A stretch of DNA of 64,000 nt from assembly GCF_036013645.1 (NCBI RefSeq), contig NZ_CP107869.1, positions 5,580,001-5,644,000 of the forward strand. The letters are read 5' to 3'. Position numbers and translations under genes: made by a program. The DNA comes from Streptomyces sp. NBC_00490 (GTDB taxonomy: Bacteria > Actinomycetota > Actinomycetes > Streptomycetales > Streptomycetaceae). Positions 8,438-16,961 of the stretch are shown in pieces. Each line of letters begins with the position of its first letter. The first letter of the stretch is position 1. The notes under the pieces are model-generated. The model made no database searches and had not been told where the DNA came from. It saw nothing but the letters and a program-made list of their open reading frames with translations.

Positions 8438-9144
8438 GTGAACGTCCGCCCGCGGTCGTGGAGTTCGACGCGGTCTCCAAGACGTATCCCGGCCCGGTGA
8501 CCGCGGTCCGTGACGTGAGTCTGCGCATCGGGCGCGGCGAACTGGTCGGCGTGGTCGGCCCGTCGGGCTCCGGCAAGTCCAGCGTGCTCCACCTCATGGG
8601 CAGCCTCGACCGGCCCTCCGCCGGCCGTGTCCTGATCGACGGCCACGACGTGGCGCGGCTGTCCGACCGCGAGGTCTCCGCGCTGCGGGCCACCCGGATC
8701 GGCTTCGTCTTCCAGCAGTTCCACCTGGCGGTCGGCGTCCCGGTACTCGACTCGGTGGCCGACGGCCTGCTCTACGCGGGCGTCCCGGTGCGCCGCCGCC
8801 GGGCCAGGGCCGCCGCCGCGCTGGCCCGGGTCGGGCTCAGCCACCGCGTCCACCATCTGCCGCACCAGCTCTCCGGCGGCGAGCGGCAGCGCGTCGCGGT
8901 CGCCCGCGCGGTGGTCGGCGGACCGGCGGTGCTGCTGGCGGACGAACCGACCGGAAACCTCGACTCCGCGTCGGGAGCCGCCGTACTGGACCTGCTGCGC
9001 GAACTGCACGAGGGCGGTACGACGGTCGTGGTCATCACCCATGACCGGGAGATCGCCGCCCGGCTGCCCCGCCGTATCGAGATGCGCGACGGCCGGCTGG
9101 TCGGCGACCCGGTGCGCGGCACGACGAGCGGAGCGCACCGGTGA
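8434..9144 (+). CDS. ABC transporter ATP-binding protein, MacB/LolD type
   Basis: The 236-residue ATPase shows Walker [10 protein letters not shown] (about 44-52), the Q-loop region FVFQQFHL, signature [14 protein letters not shown] and Walker [14 protein letters not shown], followed by the His switch VVITHD. It drives the adjacent FtsX/MacB-type permease. The GTG start overlaps the stop of the adaptor gene, and its own stop overlaps the permease start at 9141, which points to coupled translation and a 1:1 complex. MacB-like systems work as mechanotransmitters or exporters of peptides and antibiotics; the substrate here is unknown. Confidence 0.93.
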   Translation: MSERPPAVVEFDAVSKTYPGPVTAVRDVSLRIGRGELVGVVGPSGSGKSSVLHLMGSLDRPSAGRVLIDGHDVARLSDREVSALRATRIGFVFQQFHLAVGVPVLDSVADGLLYAGVPVRRRRARAAAALARVGLSHRVHHLPHQLSGGERQRVAVARAVVGGPAVLLADEPTGNLDSASGAAVLDLLRELHEGGTTVVVITHDREIAARLPRRIEMRDGRLVGDPVRGTTSGAHR

Positions 9145-10361
9145 AGGACAGCGTGCCGAACCCCGCCCTGCGGGAACCGCCGCGCGCCGCGCGGTTGCGG
9201 CCCGCCGATGTCGTACGGCTCGGCGGGACCGGTCTGCGGACCCGGCCGTTGCGGGTCTTCCTGTCCGCGCTCGGTATCGCCATCGGTGTCGCCGCCATGA
9301 TCGCGGTGGTCGGCATCTCCGGCTCCGGACAGGCGGAGGTGGACCGGCGGCTCGACGCCCTCGGTACCAACCTGCTGCGGGTCGCCCCCGGCGAGTCCCT
9401 CGCGGGGGAGAAGGCCGAACTGCCCTACGAGGCCGTCCCGATGATCCGCCGGATCCCGCCGGTGCGGCAGGTCGCGGCGACCGGCGCGACCGACGCCCAC
9501 GTGTACCGCAACGAGCGCATCGCCATCGGCCGCACCGGCTCACTGACCGTTCTCGCGGCCGGGCGCGAGCTCCTTCCCGCCGTCGGCGGTCAGGTCCGCC
9601 GGGGCCGCTGGCTGGACTCCGCGACCGGCGAGTACCCCGCCGTCGTCCTCGGCGCCACGGCCGCCCGGCGGCTCGACGTGTACTCCCCGGGAACCCGTCT
9701 CTGGCTCGGCGGCCGCTGGTTCTCGCTGATCGGCGTCCTCGACCCGGTGCCGCTCGCTCCGGAGCTCGACAGTGCCGCCCTGGTCGGCTGGTCGGCGGCC
9801 CGGACCTATCTGCGCTTCGAGGGCCACCCGTCGACGGTGTACGTCCGCGCCGAGGACAGCGAGGTCACCGCGGTACGGGCGGTGCTCCCGGCCACGGCCC
9901 ACCCCGAGAATCCGGGCGAGGTACGCATCTCACGGCCCTCCGACGCGCTCGCCGCCCGGGAGGCCACCGAGTCCGCGCTGACCGGACTGCTGCTCGGCCT
10001 CGGAGGGGTCGCCCTGCTCGTCGGCGGTGTGGGTGTGGGCAACACCATGGTCATCTCGGTCCTGGAGCGGCGCGGGGAGATCGGTCTGCGCCGCGCCCTC
10101 GGGGCGACCCGGGGCCAGATCCGCACGCAGTTCGTGACGGAGTCCCTGCTGCTCTCCCTCATCGGCGGCCTCGCCGGAACGGTCCTCGGCACCCTCATCA
10201 CCGCGGGCTATGCCCTCAGCCGCGACTGGCCTACGGTCGTCCCGGTCTGGGCGAGCGTGGCGGGCGTCGCCGCGACACTGCTCATCGGCGTCATCGCCGG
10301 CCTGTACCCGGCGGTCCGGGCGAGCGGGCTGGCGCCGACGGAGGCGCTGGCCGGCACATGA
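9141..10361 (+). CDS. ABC transporter permease, MacB/FtsX type
   Basis: The 406-residue permease has the MacB architecture: a TM segment at about 35-57 ([21 protein letters not shown]), an outside MacB periplasmic-core-like domain from 60 to 270, then three TM segments in the C-terminal FtsX domain. [15 protein letters not shown] is the conserved coupling-helix motif that contacts the ATPase. The GTG start overlaps the ATPase stop. It probably forms the membrane part of the system with the adaptor and lipoprotein upstream. A hairpin at 10364-10389 follows the stop, before the kinase gene. Confidence 0.92.
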   Translation: MKDSVPNPALREPPRAARLRPADVVRLGGTGLRTRPLRVFLSALGIAIGVAAMIAVVGISGSGQAEVDRRLDALGTNLLRVAPGESLAGEKAELPYEAVPMIRRIPPVRQVAATGATDAHVYRNERIAIGRTGSLTVLAAGRELLPAVGGQVRRGRWLDSATGEYPAVVLGATAARRLDVYSPGTRLWLGGRWFSLIGVLDPVPLAPELDSAALVGWSAARTYLRFEGHPSTVYVRAEDSEVTAVRAVLPATAHPENPGEVRISRPSDALAAREATESALTGLLLGLGGVALLVGGVGVGNTMVISVLERRGEIGLRRALGATRGQIRTQFVTESLLLSLIGGLAGTVLGTLITAGYALSRDWPTVVPVWASVAGVAATLLIGVIAGLYPAVRASGLAPTEALAGT

Positions 10362-10363
10362 GT

Positions 10364-10389
10364 ACCGTCGGACATTCCGCGCCGACGGT
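10364..10389 (+). terminator. Hairpin between the permease and histidine kinase genes
   Basis: ACCGTCGG (10364-10371) and CCGACGGT (10382-10389) form a perfect 8-bp stem with a 10-base loop, three bases after the permease stop. It could be a weak terminator that lowers kinase expression relative to the transporter genes. Confidence 0.5.
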
Positions 10390-10443
10390 CCCGTACGGAA
10401 CAGGAGTCACGTTGAGTCCCTGCGCTGCGGCAGCCGAGGGCGG

Positions 10444-12093
10444 ATGGCGATGAGCTTCCGGATCAGGGTTCTCGGTCTGCTCATGGTGGTCGCGCTGGCC
10501 GCCACCGCCGCCACCGCCTGGCTGACCCTGCGGCAGGCCAACCGCCAGGTGCAGGAGACCGCCGCGGCGGGCCGTCAGGAGGTCGCCCGGATCACCGGCG
10601 AACTGCGCGCCTACGGATTCGCCCACGGCACCTGGGAGGGGCTGTCGCCGACCGTGGCCGAGCTCGCCCGGGACACCGGCCAGCGCATCCGGGTCGCCAC
10701 CGAGACCGGCAGCCTGCTCGTCGACTCCGATGCCCTCTCCGGCCGCACCCCCCGGGCGCTGAGCGGTCAGCCCGCGGTGCTGGTCGACGCGCGCCCCGTC
10801 CTGAGCGTCCCCGAGGGCAAGGTGCCCCGGATGTCGCTGAAGCGGACGGCCATCGTGATCTCCGACTACCGCGCCGCCGTGGTGTACGCGGCCTGTCTGA
10901 CGCGGGCGGGAGCCGAGGTGACGGCCCGGCCGGGCGCGACCGGTGTCCCCCGGATCAGCACGGACCGTCGCCCCTCGCAGTGCCGGGAGCCGAGCGGAAC
11001 GGCGGATCCGAGGACCCAGCAGGATCTCGACGCGCTCCGGCCGTGCGAGTCCGAGCAGCCGATCGCCACCTGCCTCCAGCGGGTCTTCAACGAGCGCGTC
11101 GGCGCCACCGCCCCACCGCGCCTGGAGATCCGCCTCGGCTTCCGGAACGAGTCACCGCCCACCCTGGCCACCGCGCCCACCGTGGCCGTCGCGGTGGGGG
11201 TCGCCCTCGCGGTCATCCTCGGTGCCCTGCTGCTGAGCCGGGCCGTACTGCATCCGGTGCGGGCCATGACACTCGCGGCGAAGGAGCTGGGCGAGGGCGA
11301 CCTGGCCAGGCGGGTCCCCGTCTCCGGCCGGGACGAGATCGCGCAGCTCGGCGGCGCCTTCAACCGTATGGCCGACTCCCTCCAGGCGGGCGAGGAGCGC
11401 CAGCGCCGCCTCACCGGTGACATCGCGCACGAGCTGCGCACCCCGCTGGCCAATCTGCGCGGCTATCTGGAGGCCCTGCGGGACGGTGTCGTGGAGCCGA
11501 CCCCGGAACTGCTCGCCTCGCTCCACGAGGAGGCACTGCTGCAGCAGCGGGTCGTGGACGACCTCCAGGATCTCGCCCTCGCGGAGGCCGGCGCGCTCAC
11601 CTACCACCCCGTCGCGGTCGATCTGCGTGACCTCCTGGAGGCCGCCCGCACCGCCCACCGCGCCCAGGCCGAGGCGGCGGGCGTGAGGCTGGAGCTGCGG
11701 GCGCCGGGGTCCGTGATCGTGACCGCGGACCCGGACCGGCTGCGCCAGGTCGTCGGCAACCTGGTCGGCAACGCGCTGCGGGCCACCGCGGCGGGCGGGA
11801 CCGTGACCCTGGCCCTGAACGTGCGGGGCGGGCCGGCCGTCGTGGAGGTACGGGACACCGGCAAGGGGATATCGGCCGAGGACCTGGAGCATCTCTTCGA
11901 CCGATTCTGGCGGGCGGACGCTTCCCGGGGACGGGCGACCGGCGGCAGCGGCCTGGGGCTGTCCATCGCCCGCCAGATCGTCACCGACCACCGGGGCACG
12001 ATCGAGGTGCGCAGCGCGGTCGGTGTCGGCACGGTCTTCACGGTCGTCCTGCCCGCCGCACCGGACGGCGTCGGCGGTTCAGGAGCGGGCTGA
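10444..12093 (+). CDS. Sensor histidine kinase, HAMP-containing, of the ABC locus
   Basis: The 549-residue kinase has TM1 near residues 7-29, an outside sensor region of about 210 residues containing several Cys, TM2 near 240-262, a HAMP domain (AMTLAAKELGEGDLARRVPVSGRDEI), the phospho-acceptor box HELRTPLANLRGYLEALRDG and the ATPase boxes NLVGNALRAT, DTGKGIS and GLGLSIARQI. ATG 10444 or 10450 could be the start (ATG GCG ATG). It probably senses a stress or ligand handled by the upstream transporter. Its likely partner regulator is encoded convergently at 12079-12786, and the two 3' ends overlap by 15 bases. Confidence 0.93.
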   Translation: MAMSFRIRVLGLLMVVALAATAATAWLTLRQANRQVQETAAAGRQEVARITGELRAYGFAHGTWEGLSPTVAELARDTGQRIRVATETGSLLVDSDALSGRTPRALSGQPAVLVDARPVLSVPEGKVPRMSLKRTAIVISDYRAAVVYAACLTRAGAEVTARPGATGVPRISTDRRPSQCREPSGTADPRTQQDLDALRPCESEQPIATCLQRVFNERVGATAPPRLEIRLGFRNESPPTLATAPTVAVAVGVALAVILGALLLSRAVLHPVRAMTLAAKELGEGDLARRVPVSGRDEIAQLGGAFNRMADSLQAGEERQRRLTGDIAHELRTPLANLRGYLEALRDGVVEPTPELLASLHEEALLQQRVVDDLQDLALAEAGALTYHPVAVDLRDLLEAARTAHRAQAEAAGVRLELRAPGSVIVTADPDRLRQVVGNLVGNALRATAAGGTVTLALNVRGGPAVVEVRDTGKGISAEDLEHLFDRFWRADASRGRATGGSGLGLSIARQIVTDHRGTIEVRSAVGVGTVFTVVLPAAPDGVGGSGAG

Positions 12094-12786
12094 GTCCGAG
12101 CCCTCCGCGAGGCGGTAGCCCCGGCCGTACACCGTCTCCAGGAGGCGGGGCCGCTGCGGGTCCGCCTCCACTTTGCGGCGCATGTTCATCATGTGGGCGT
12201 CGACGGTCCGCTCCATCACGTCCCGGTCGAAGCCGAAGACGCGCTCGATGATCTGCGCCCGGGTGAAGACCCGGCCCGGTTCCCGCGCCAGCATCTCCAG
12301 GATGGCGAACTCCTTCGCGGTCAGCGTCACCGGCCGTCCGGCCACGCGGACCTCGAAGCGCGCGGTGTCCAGCTCCACCGCACCGACGCGCAGCACCGCG
12401 GGCTCCGCGGCACCGCCCGAGTTCCTGGAGCGGCGCAGCAACGCCCGGACCCGCGCGGTCAGTTCGCGGGGGCTGTACGGCTTGGTGAGGTAGTCGTCGG
12501 CACCGAGGTCGAGGCCCAGGAGCATGTCCTCCTCGGTGGTGCGGGCGGTCAGCAGCAGAATCGGGACGGCCGACTCGGTGCGCAGGATGCGGCAGACGTC
12601 GAGCCCGTCGACCAGCGGGAGCATCACGTCGAGCACGATGAGATCCGGCTTCGAGGAACGAGCCCGTTCCAGCGCGGCGCGGCCGTCGGCCACGACGTGC
12701 ACCGCGTTTCCCTCCCGCTCCAGATAGATCCGGATCAGTCGGGACTGCTTCTCGTCGTCCTCGGCCACCAGAATCCGAGCGCTCAA
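12079..12786 (-). CDS. OmpR-family response regulator
   Basis: The 235-residue regulator has a receiver domain with acidic pocket VAEDDE, phospho-acceptor Asp in DLIVLDVMLP, conserved Thr in LLTART and Lys in YLTKPY, then a winged-helix DNA-binding domain (VFTRAQIIERVFGFD, RTVDAHMMNMRRK, ETVYGRGYRL). The TTG at 12786 is preferred over the longer frame because GGGGAG stands six bases before it. A TACGGT-like -10 on this strand lies at 12839-12844. It is the probable partner of the convergent kinase and the candidate binder of the 11-bp direct repeat at 6523-6541. Confidence 0.92.
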   Translation of the reverse strand: MSARILVAEDDEKQSRLIRIYLEREGNAVHVVADGRAALERARSSKPDLIVLDVMLPLVDGLDVCRILRTESAVPILLLTARTTEEDMLLGLDLGADDYLTKPYSPRELTARVRALLRRSRNSGGAAEPAVLRVGAVELDTARFEVRVAGRPVTLTAKEFAILEMLAREPGRVFTRAQIIERVFGFDRDVMERTVDAHMMNMRRKVEADPQRPRLLETVYGRGYRLAEGSDSARS

Positions 12787-12997
12787 CGCTTCTCCCCCAG
12801 CACAGACCTTCCCCCGGCGCGGTCCCGCGCGCTCCAGAACCGTAGTACAGGCGGCCGCGCCGGGTCCGCCGGGTGTGATGGGGCGAACCTTGCCATTTCG
12901 CGGGACCATCGAAGAGGATGCCTGGCGGGGACCGGGGCCCCCGTGTCGGTAACGGCAGGGGCGGACCGCTACCCGGAGTACATAACAGGAGACAGCG

Positions 12998-13837
12998 ATG
13001 TCCCACGAGGCTCATGACATTCAGGAGCCAGAGACTCCGCATCTCGACTTCGAAGGCACGACGCCGTACGAGGACTACGTCAAGGCGGACGTGCTCACCC
13101 ACCTCCAGCACACCCTCTCCGACGATCCCGGAGAGATGGTCTTCCTGGTCACGACCCAGGTCATGGAGCTGTGGTTCACCGTCATCGTCCACGAGTGGGA
13201 GACCGCCGCGCGAGCGCTCCGCTCCGACGACGTGCCGGTCGCGGTGGACGCCCTGAAGCGTTCCGTACGCGAGCTGGAGGCGCTGAACGCCTCCTGGAAG
13301 CCGCTCGGACAGCTCACGCCGGCCCAGTTCAACTCCTACCGTGCCGCCCTCGGCGAGGGCTCCGGCTTCCAGTCCGCGATGTACCGCCGGATGGAGTTCC
13401 TGCTCGGCGACAAGTCCGCGTCCATGCTGGTGCCCCACCGTGGCGCGCCGCGTGTGCACGCGGAGCTGGAGAAGGCGCTGCACGAGCCGAGCCTGTACGA
13501 CGAGGTGCTGCGGCTGATGGCGCGGCGCGGGCATGCGATCCCGCAGCCGGTGCTCAGCCGTGACGTGTCGCGGCGGTACGAGCCGTCCGCCGAGGTCGAG
13601 GCGGCCTGGACCGCCGTCTACTCCGGTGACGCCACGGACGAGGTCGCCCGGCTGGGCGAGGCGCTGACCGACGTCGCCGAGCTGGTGTGGCGCTGGCGCA
13701 ACGACCACCTGGTGGCCACGCGGCGCGCGATGGGCGCCAAGGCGGGCACGGGCGGTTCGGCCGGTGTGGCCTGGCTGGAGAAGCGCGCGCAGAAGAACGT
13801 CTTCCCCGAGCTGTGGACGGCACGGTCCCATGTCTGA
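12998..13837 (+). CDS. kynA: Tryptophan 2,3-dioxygenase
   Basis: This haem enzyme opens the indole ring of L-tryptophan to give N-formylkynurenine, the first step of the kynurenine route. The 279-residue length is normal. Family motifs are visible: YEDYVKADVLTHLQHTLSDDPGEMVFLVTTQ near the N-terminus (substrate-binding region; the catalytic His corresponds to the one in THLQH), LWFTVIVHEW, and the C-terminal RWRNDHLVATRRAMGAKAGTGGSAG, which holds the proximal haem His. AGGAGA precedes the ATG. The stop overlaps the kynU start by eight bases, so the two are coupled. Confidence 0.96.
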   Translation: MSHEAHDIQEPETPHLDFEGTTPYEDYVKADVLTHLQHTLSDDPGEMVFLVTTQVMELWFTVIVHEWETAARALRSDDVPVAVDALKRSVRELEALNASWKPLGQLTPAQFNSYRAALGEGSGFQSAMYRRMEFLLGDKSASMLVPHRGAPRVHAELEKALHEPSLYDEVLRLMARRGHAIPQPVLSRDVSRRYEPSAEVEAAWTAVYSGDATDEVARLGEALTDVAELVWRWRNDHLVATRRAMGAKAGTGGSAGVAWLEKRAQKNVFPELWTARSHV

Positions 13838-15014
13838 ACTCATCGCGCGCGCCGAGAAGTCGGACGCCGCCGACGAACTGGCGGGACTGCGTGCGCAGTT
13901 CGTGCTCGACGATGTCGTGTACCTGGACGGGAACTCGCTCGGTGCGCTGCCCGCCGCCGTTCCGGGGCGGGTCGAGGACGTCGTACGACGTCAGTGGGGC
14001 GCGTTGCGCATCCGGTCCTGGGACGAGAGCGGCTGGTGGACCGCGCCCGAGCGGATCGGCGATCTGATCGCCCCGCTGGTGGGGGCGGCGGCCGGGCAGA
14101 TCGTGGTCGGAGACTCCACAAGTGTCAACGTCTTCAAGGCACTTGTGGCGGCGGTCAGGATGGCGGGGCCCGGCCGGGACGAGATCGTGGTCGACGCGAC
14201 CACCTTCCCCACCGACGGGTACATCGCCGGGTCCGCGGCCCGGATGACCGGCTGCACGCTGCGTCCCGTGACACCGTCCGAGGTGCCGGGAGTGCTGGGT
14301 GAGCGTACGGCGGCCGTGCTGCTGAACCATGTCGACTACCGCACGGGCCGGCTGCACGACCTGCCCGCGCTGACGGCGGCCGTGCACGCGGCCGGTGCCG
14401 TGGTGGTCTGGGACCTGTGCCACAGCGCGGGCGCGCTGCCGGTGGGGCTGGACGAGCACGGGGTCGACCTCGCGGTCGGCTGCACCTACAAGTACCTGAA
14501 CGGCGGCCCCGGTTCACCGGCGTACCTCTATGTGCGCTCCGGTCTCCAGGACCGTTTCGACTCCCCGCTGCCCGGCTGGAACTCCCACGCGGAGCCCTTC
14601 GGGATGCGGCCCGACTACGAGGCGGCGCCGGGTGCGCTGCGCGGGCGGGTCGGGACGCCGGACATCCTGTCGATGCTGGCGCTGGAGGCGGCCCTCGAGG
14701 TGTGGGACGGCGTCTCCGTCGAGGCGGTGCGCGCCAAGTCCCTCGCGCTGACGGACTTCTTCCTGGAGTGCGTCGCCGCGTACGTGCCCGCGGGGCGGGT
14801 GGAGTCGCTGACTCCGGCGGCCCACGCGGAACGCGGCAGTCAGGTGGCGTTGCGCTGTGAGGACGCCGGGGACGTGATGAAGCGGCTGATCGAGCGGGGT
14901 GTGGTCGGCGACTTCCGGTCCCCGGACGTGCTGCGGTTCGGGTTCACACCGCTGTACGTCGGGTTCGCGGACGTGGAGCGGGCGGCCCGGGTGCTGGGGG
15001 AGGTCGTGGCGTGA
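13830..15014 (+). CDS. kynU: Kynureninase
   Basis: This PLP enzyme splits L-kynurenine into anthranilate and alanine. The 394-residue protein has the fold-type I layout: VYLDGNSLGALP near the N-terminus, the cofactor contacts VVWDLCHSAGALP (Asp that pairs with the pyridine nitrogen) and the Schiff-base lysine in VGCTYKYLNGGPGSPA, then GWNSHAEPFGM. The ATG at 13830 overlaps the kynA stop. With kynA and the probable formamidase at 15898 it gives a complete tryptophan-to-anthranilate pathway, which is known from S. coelicolor as a source of anthranilate and for Trp use. Confidence 0.96.
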   Translation: MSELIARAEKSDAADELAGLRAQFVLDDVVYLDGNSLGALPAAVPGRVEDVVRRQWGALRIRSWDESGWWTAPERIGDLIAPLVGAAAGQIVVGDSTSVNVFKALVAAVRMAGPGRDEIVVDATTFPTDGYIAGSAARMTGCTLRPVTPSEVPGVLGERTAAVLLNHVDYRTGRLHDLPALTAAVHAAGAVVVWDLCHSAGALPVGLDEHGVDLAVGCTYKYLNGGPGSPAYLYVRSGLQDRFDSPLPGWNSHAEPFGMRPDYEAAPGALRGRVGTPDILSMLALEAALEVWDGVSVEAVRAKSLALTDFFLECVAAYVPAGRVESLTPAAHAERGSQVALRCEDAGDVMKRLIERGVVGDFRSPDVLRFGFTPLYVGFADVERAARVLGEVVA

Positions 15015-15020
15015 GGGGGT

Positions 15021-15067
15021 GCTGTCGCGGTCCGGCGGTCGCCGGTTGAGCGCCGGGTCGCGACAGC
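15021..15067. terminator. Bidirectional terminator between kynU and the TetR gene
   Basis: A 17-bp stem, 15021-15037 with 15051-15067, pairs throughout if two G-U pairs are allowed; the ends GCTGTCGCG / CGCGACAGC are perfect. It lies between the convergent kynU and TetR genes. Confidence 0.75.
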
Positions 15068-15089
15068 CTGCCGGTGCGGGGCACGCCGG

Positions 15090-15698
15090 TCAGCTGCCGG
15101 TGGCGTACACCCCGGCCAGGGCCGCCGCGTGGGCCGCCCTGGCGGCGCGGTCGGCCGCTGCCGGGTCCGGTGGCGTGCCGGTGGTCAGCAGCGCGTAGTA
15201 GAGCGGTGCCGACACCGCCCGTACGACGGCCGCCGCGTCGGTGCCCCGCGGCAACTCCCCGCGCTGCACGCCCTGTTCGACGCAGGGGGCCCACTCCGCG
15301 ACCCGGACGTCGTAGAAGCGGCGCAGGGCCTGTGCCGTACGTTCGTCGCAGGCGGCCGCCGCGATCACCGCGCGGAACAGGGCGCCCTGGCGGGGGTCGG
15401 CGAGAGTGCGCTGCACCAGACGGGAGTTGGCCTGGAGGTCGCCCAGGACCGACCCGGTCTCCTCGCGCGGCAGCGACTGCTCGGCCATGTCGGCGAGCAG
15501 ATCGGCGACCAGTGCGGTGACGGAGCCCCACCGCCGGTACACGGTGGTCTTGCCGACCTCGGCCCGGCGGGCGACGTCCGCGAGATCGAGATGCGCGAAT
15601 CCCTGCTCGGCGAGCACGTCACCGGCAGCCCGCAGCACGGCCGCACGGACACGTGCGGTACGCCCTCCGGGACGCAGGGTGCCGGGCTCGGCGGACAT
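15090..15698 (-). CDS. TetR-family transcriptional regulator
   Basis: The 202-residue protein has an N-terminal TetR helix-turn-helix: RAAVLRAAGDVLAEQGFAHLDLADVARRAEVGKTTVYRRW spans about residues 17-56, with the recognition helix VGKTTVYRRWG. The rest is the ligand-binding and dimer domain; the TetR_C_11-like pattern ALFRAVIAAAACDERTAQAL is seen. ATG 15698 follows a strong AAGGAGG with a six-base gap, so the longer frame to 15782 is rejected. It is divergent from the hydrolase at 15898 and convergent with kynU; it may control one or both. A partial inverted repeat, GTAACG (15739-15744) and CGTTTAC (15757-15763), lies in the divergent gap. Confidence 0.9.
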   Translation of the reverse strand: MSAEPGTLRPGGRTARVRAAVLRAAGDVLAEQGFAHLDLADVARRAEVGKTTVYRRWGSVTALVADLLADMAEQSLPREETGSVLGDLQANSRLVQRTLADPRQGALFRAVIAAAACDERTAQALRRFYDVRVAEWAPCVEQGVQRGELPRGTDAAAVVRAVSAPLYYALLTTGTPPDPAAADRAARAAHAAALAGVYATGS

Positions 15699-15897
15699 AA
15701 CGGCCTCCTTGGTGCGCGCTGGCCTTCCGGCGCCCAGAGTAACGACACAGCAGAACCGTTTACCCCTCACCGAGCGTGACATCCGCGTTGTCCGTGCACG
15801 TCACCGGCCTGGTACCGTCCCGGCCAACGGCCGAATTCTCTCCAGGTCCGCCACATCCGTCTCGCCCAAATACGTTACGTCGCTGAGAGGTTGGAGC

Positions 15898-16797
15898 ATG
15901 CCGGACGACTCCGCAGCAGCCCGCGCCGCCGCCGAGGAGGAGTCGGCCTTCTCCCACCCGCCCGTCGACCCCGACGTCAGCGCCGCGTACGGGGACCACC
16001 CCGACCAAGTGATCGACTTCTACACACCGAAGGGCGACGTCAGCCTGGCGCCGCTCGTGATCGTGCTGCACGGGGGTGCGTGGCGCGCACCGTACGACCG
16101 GCGCCACATCACCCCGTTCGCGGACTTCCTGACGCGGCGGGGGTTCGCGGTGGCCAACGTCGAGTACCGCAGGGGTGCGATGCTGCCCGGGCAGAGCGGG
16201 CCCGAGCCGGGCGCGGGGTCCGGCGCGGGGCCCGTCGCGGGGCGGTGGCCGGACACGTTCGACGACGTCGCGGCGGCGCTGGACGCGCTTCCCGATCTCG
16301 TACGGCAACTCGTGCCGCAGGCCGATCCGCGGCGCATGGTGATCACCGGGCACTCGGCGGGCGGTCACCTGGCGCTGTGGGCGGCGGCGCGTCATCTGCT
16401 GCCCGCGGACGCCCCGTGGCGCACGGACCGGCCCACACCGCTGCGGGGCGTGGTGGCGCTGGCGCCGATCGCGGACTTCACGGTCGCGGGGAAGCTGGAC
16501 GTGTGCGGGGGCGCCGCGCTGCAACTCCTCGGCGGGGAGGCGCACTTCGGGGAGCGCCAACCGTACGCGGACCCCGCGCTGCTGCTGCCGACCGGCATCG
16601 CGACGACGCTCGTCCAGGGGCGTACGGACGTGGATGTGCCGGAGGCCGTCGCCGAGGCGTACGCGGACGCGGCGGCGAAGGCGGGGGAGGTGGTGGGGCT
16701 GACGTTGCTGGAGGACGTCGGTCACTTCCCGCTGATCGATCCGGCGGCGGACGCGTGTGCGGTGGTCGTGGAGGAGATCGCGCAGTTGGCGTGGTGA
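15898..16797 (+). CDS. Alpha/beta hydrolase, probable kynurenine formamidase
   Basis: The 299-residue hydrolase shows the oxyanion motif HGGAW (about residues 60-64) and the nucleophile elbow GHSAGGHLALWAA. The combination HGGxW plus GHSAG(A/G)HLA is typical of the arylformamidase / kynurenine formamidase branch of the family. That enzyme turns N-formylkynurenine into kynurenine, the one step missing between kynA and kynU just upstream. The acid and His are probably the Asp in GRTDVDVP and the His in DVGHFPL. ATG 15898 follows GGTTGGAG weakly. The substrate is inferred from context; a general esterase is the alternative. Confidence 0.75.
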   Translation: MPDDSAAARAAAEEESAFSHPPVDPDVSAAYGDHPDQVIDFYTPKGDVSLAPLVIVLHGGAWRAPYDRRHITPFADFLTRRGFAVANVEYRRGAMLPGQSGPEPGAGSGAGPVAGRWPDTFDDVAAALDALPDLVRQLVPQADPRRMVITGHSAGGHLALWAAARHLLPADAPWRTDRPTPLRGVVALAPIADFTVAGKLDVCGGAALQLLGGEAHFGERQPYADPALLLPTGIATTLVQGRTDVDVPEAVAEAYADAAAKAGEVVGLTLLEDVGHFPLIDPAADACAVVVEEIAQLAW

Positions 16798-16837
16798 CGG
16801 GCCGGGGCTGACCCGGCGCTGACCCGGCACCTCTGAT

Positions 16838-16854
16838 ACCCGTAATACCTGAGA
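16838..16854 (+). promoter_or_regulatory. 17-bp motif, first copy (upstream of the DUF1023 operon)
   Basis: ACCCGTAATACCTGAGA recurs with one mismatch at 21399-21415, upstream of the second NarL-type kinase gene. The core GTA-A-TAC is palindromic. It may bind one or both of the paralogous NarL-type regulators encoded at 20683 and 22819. Confidence 0.45.
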
Positions 16855-16961
16855 GCTACGTCGGGAGTTGGCTCCCCGGCGGGACGTGGACGACGTGGTC
16901 CGATCCGTAACTTCCCCACCAGGCAAGCCCGATGGACGGGCGGTCTGGGAGGGAGGCGGCC

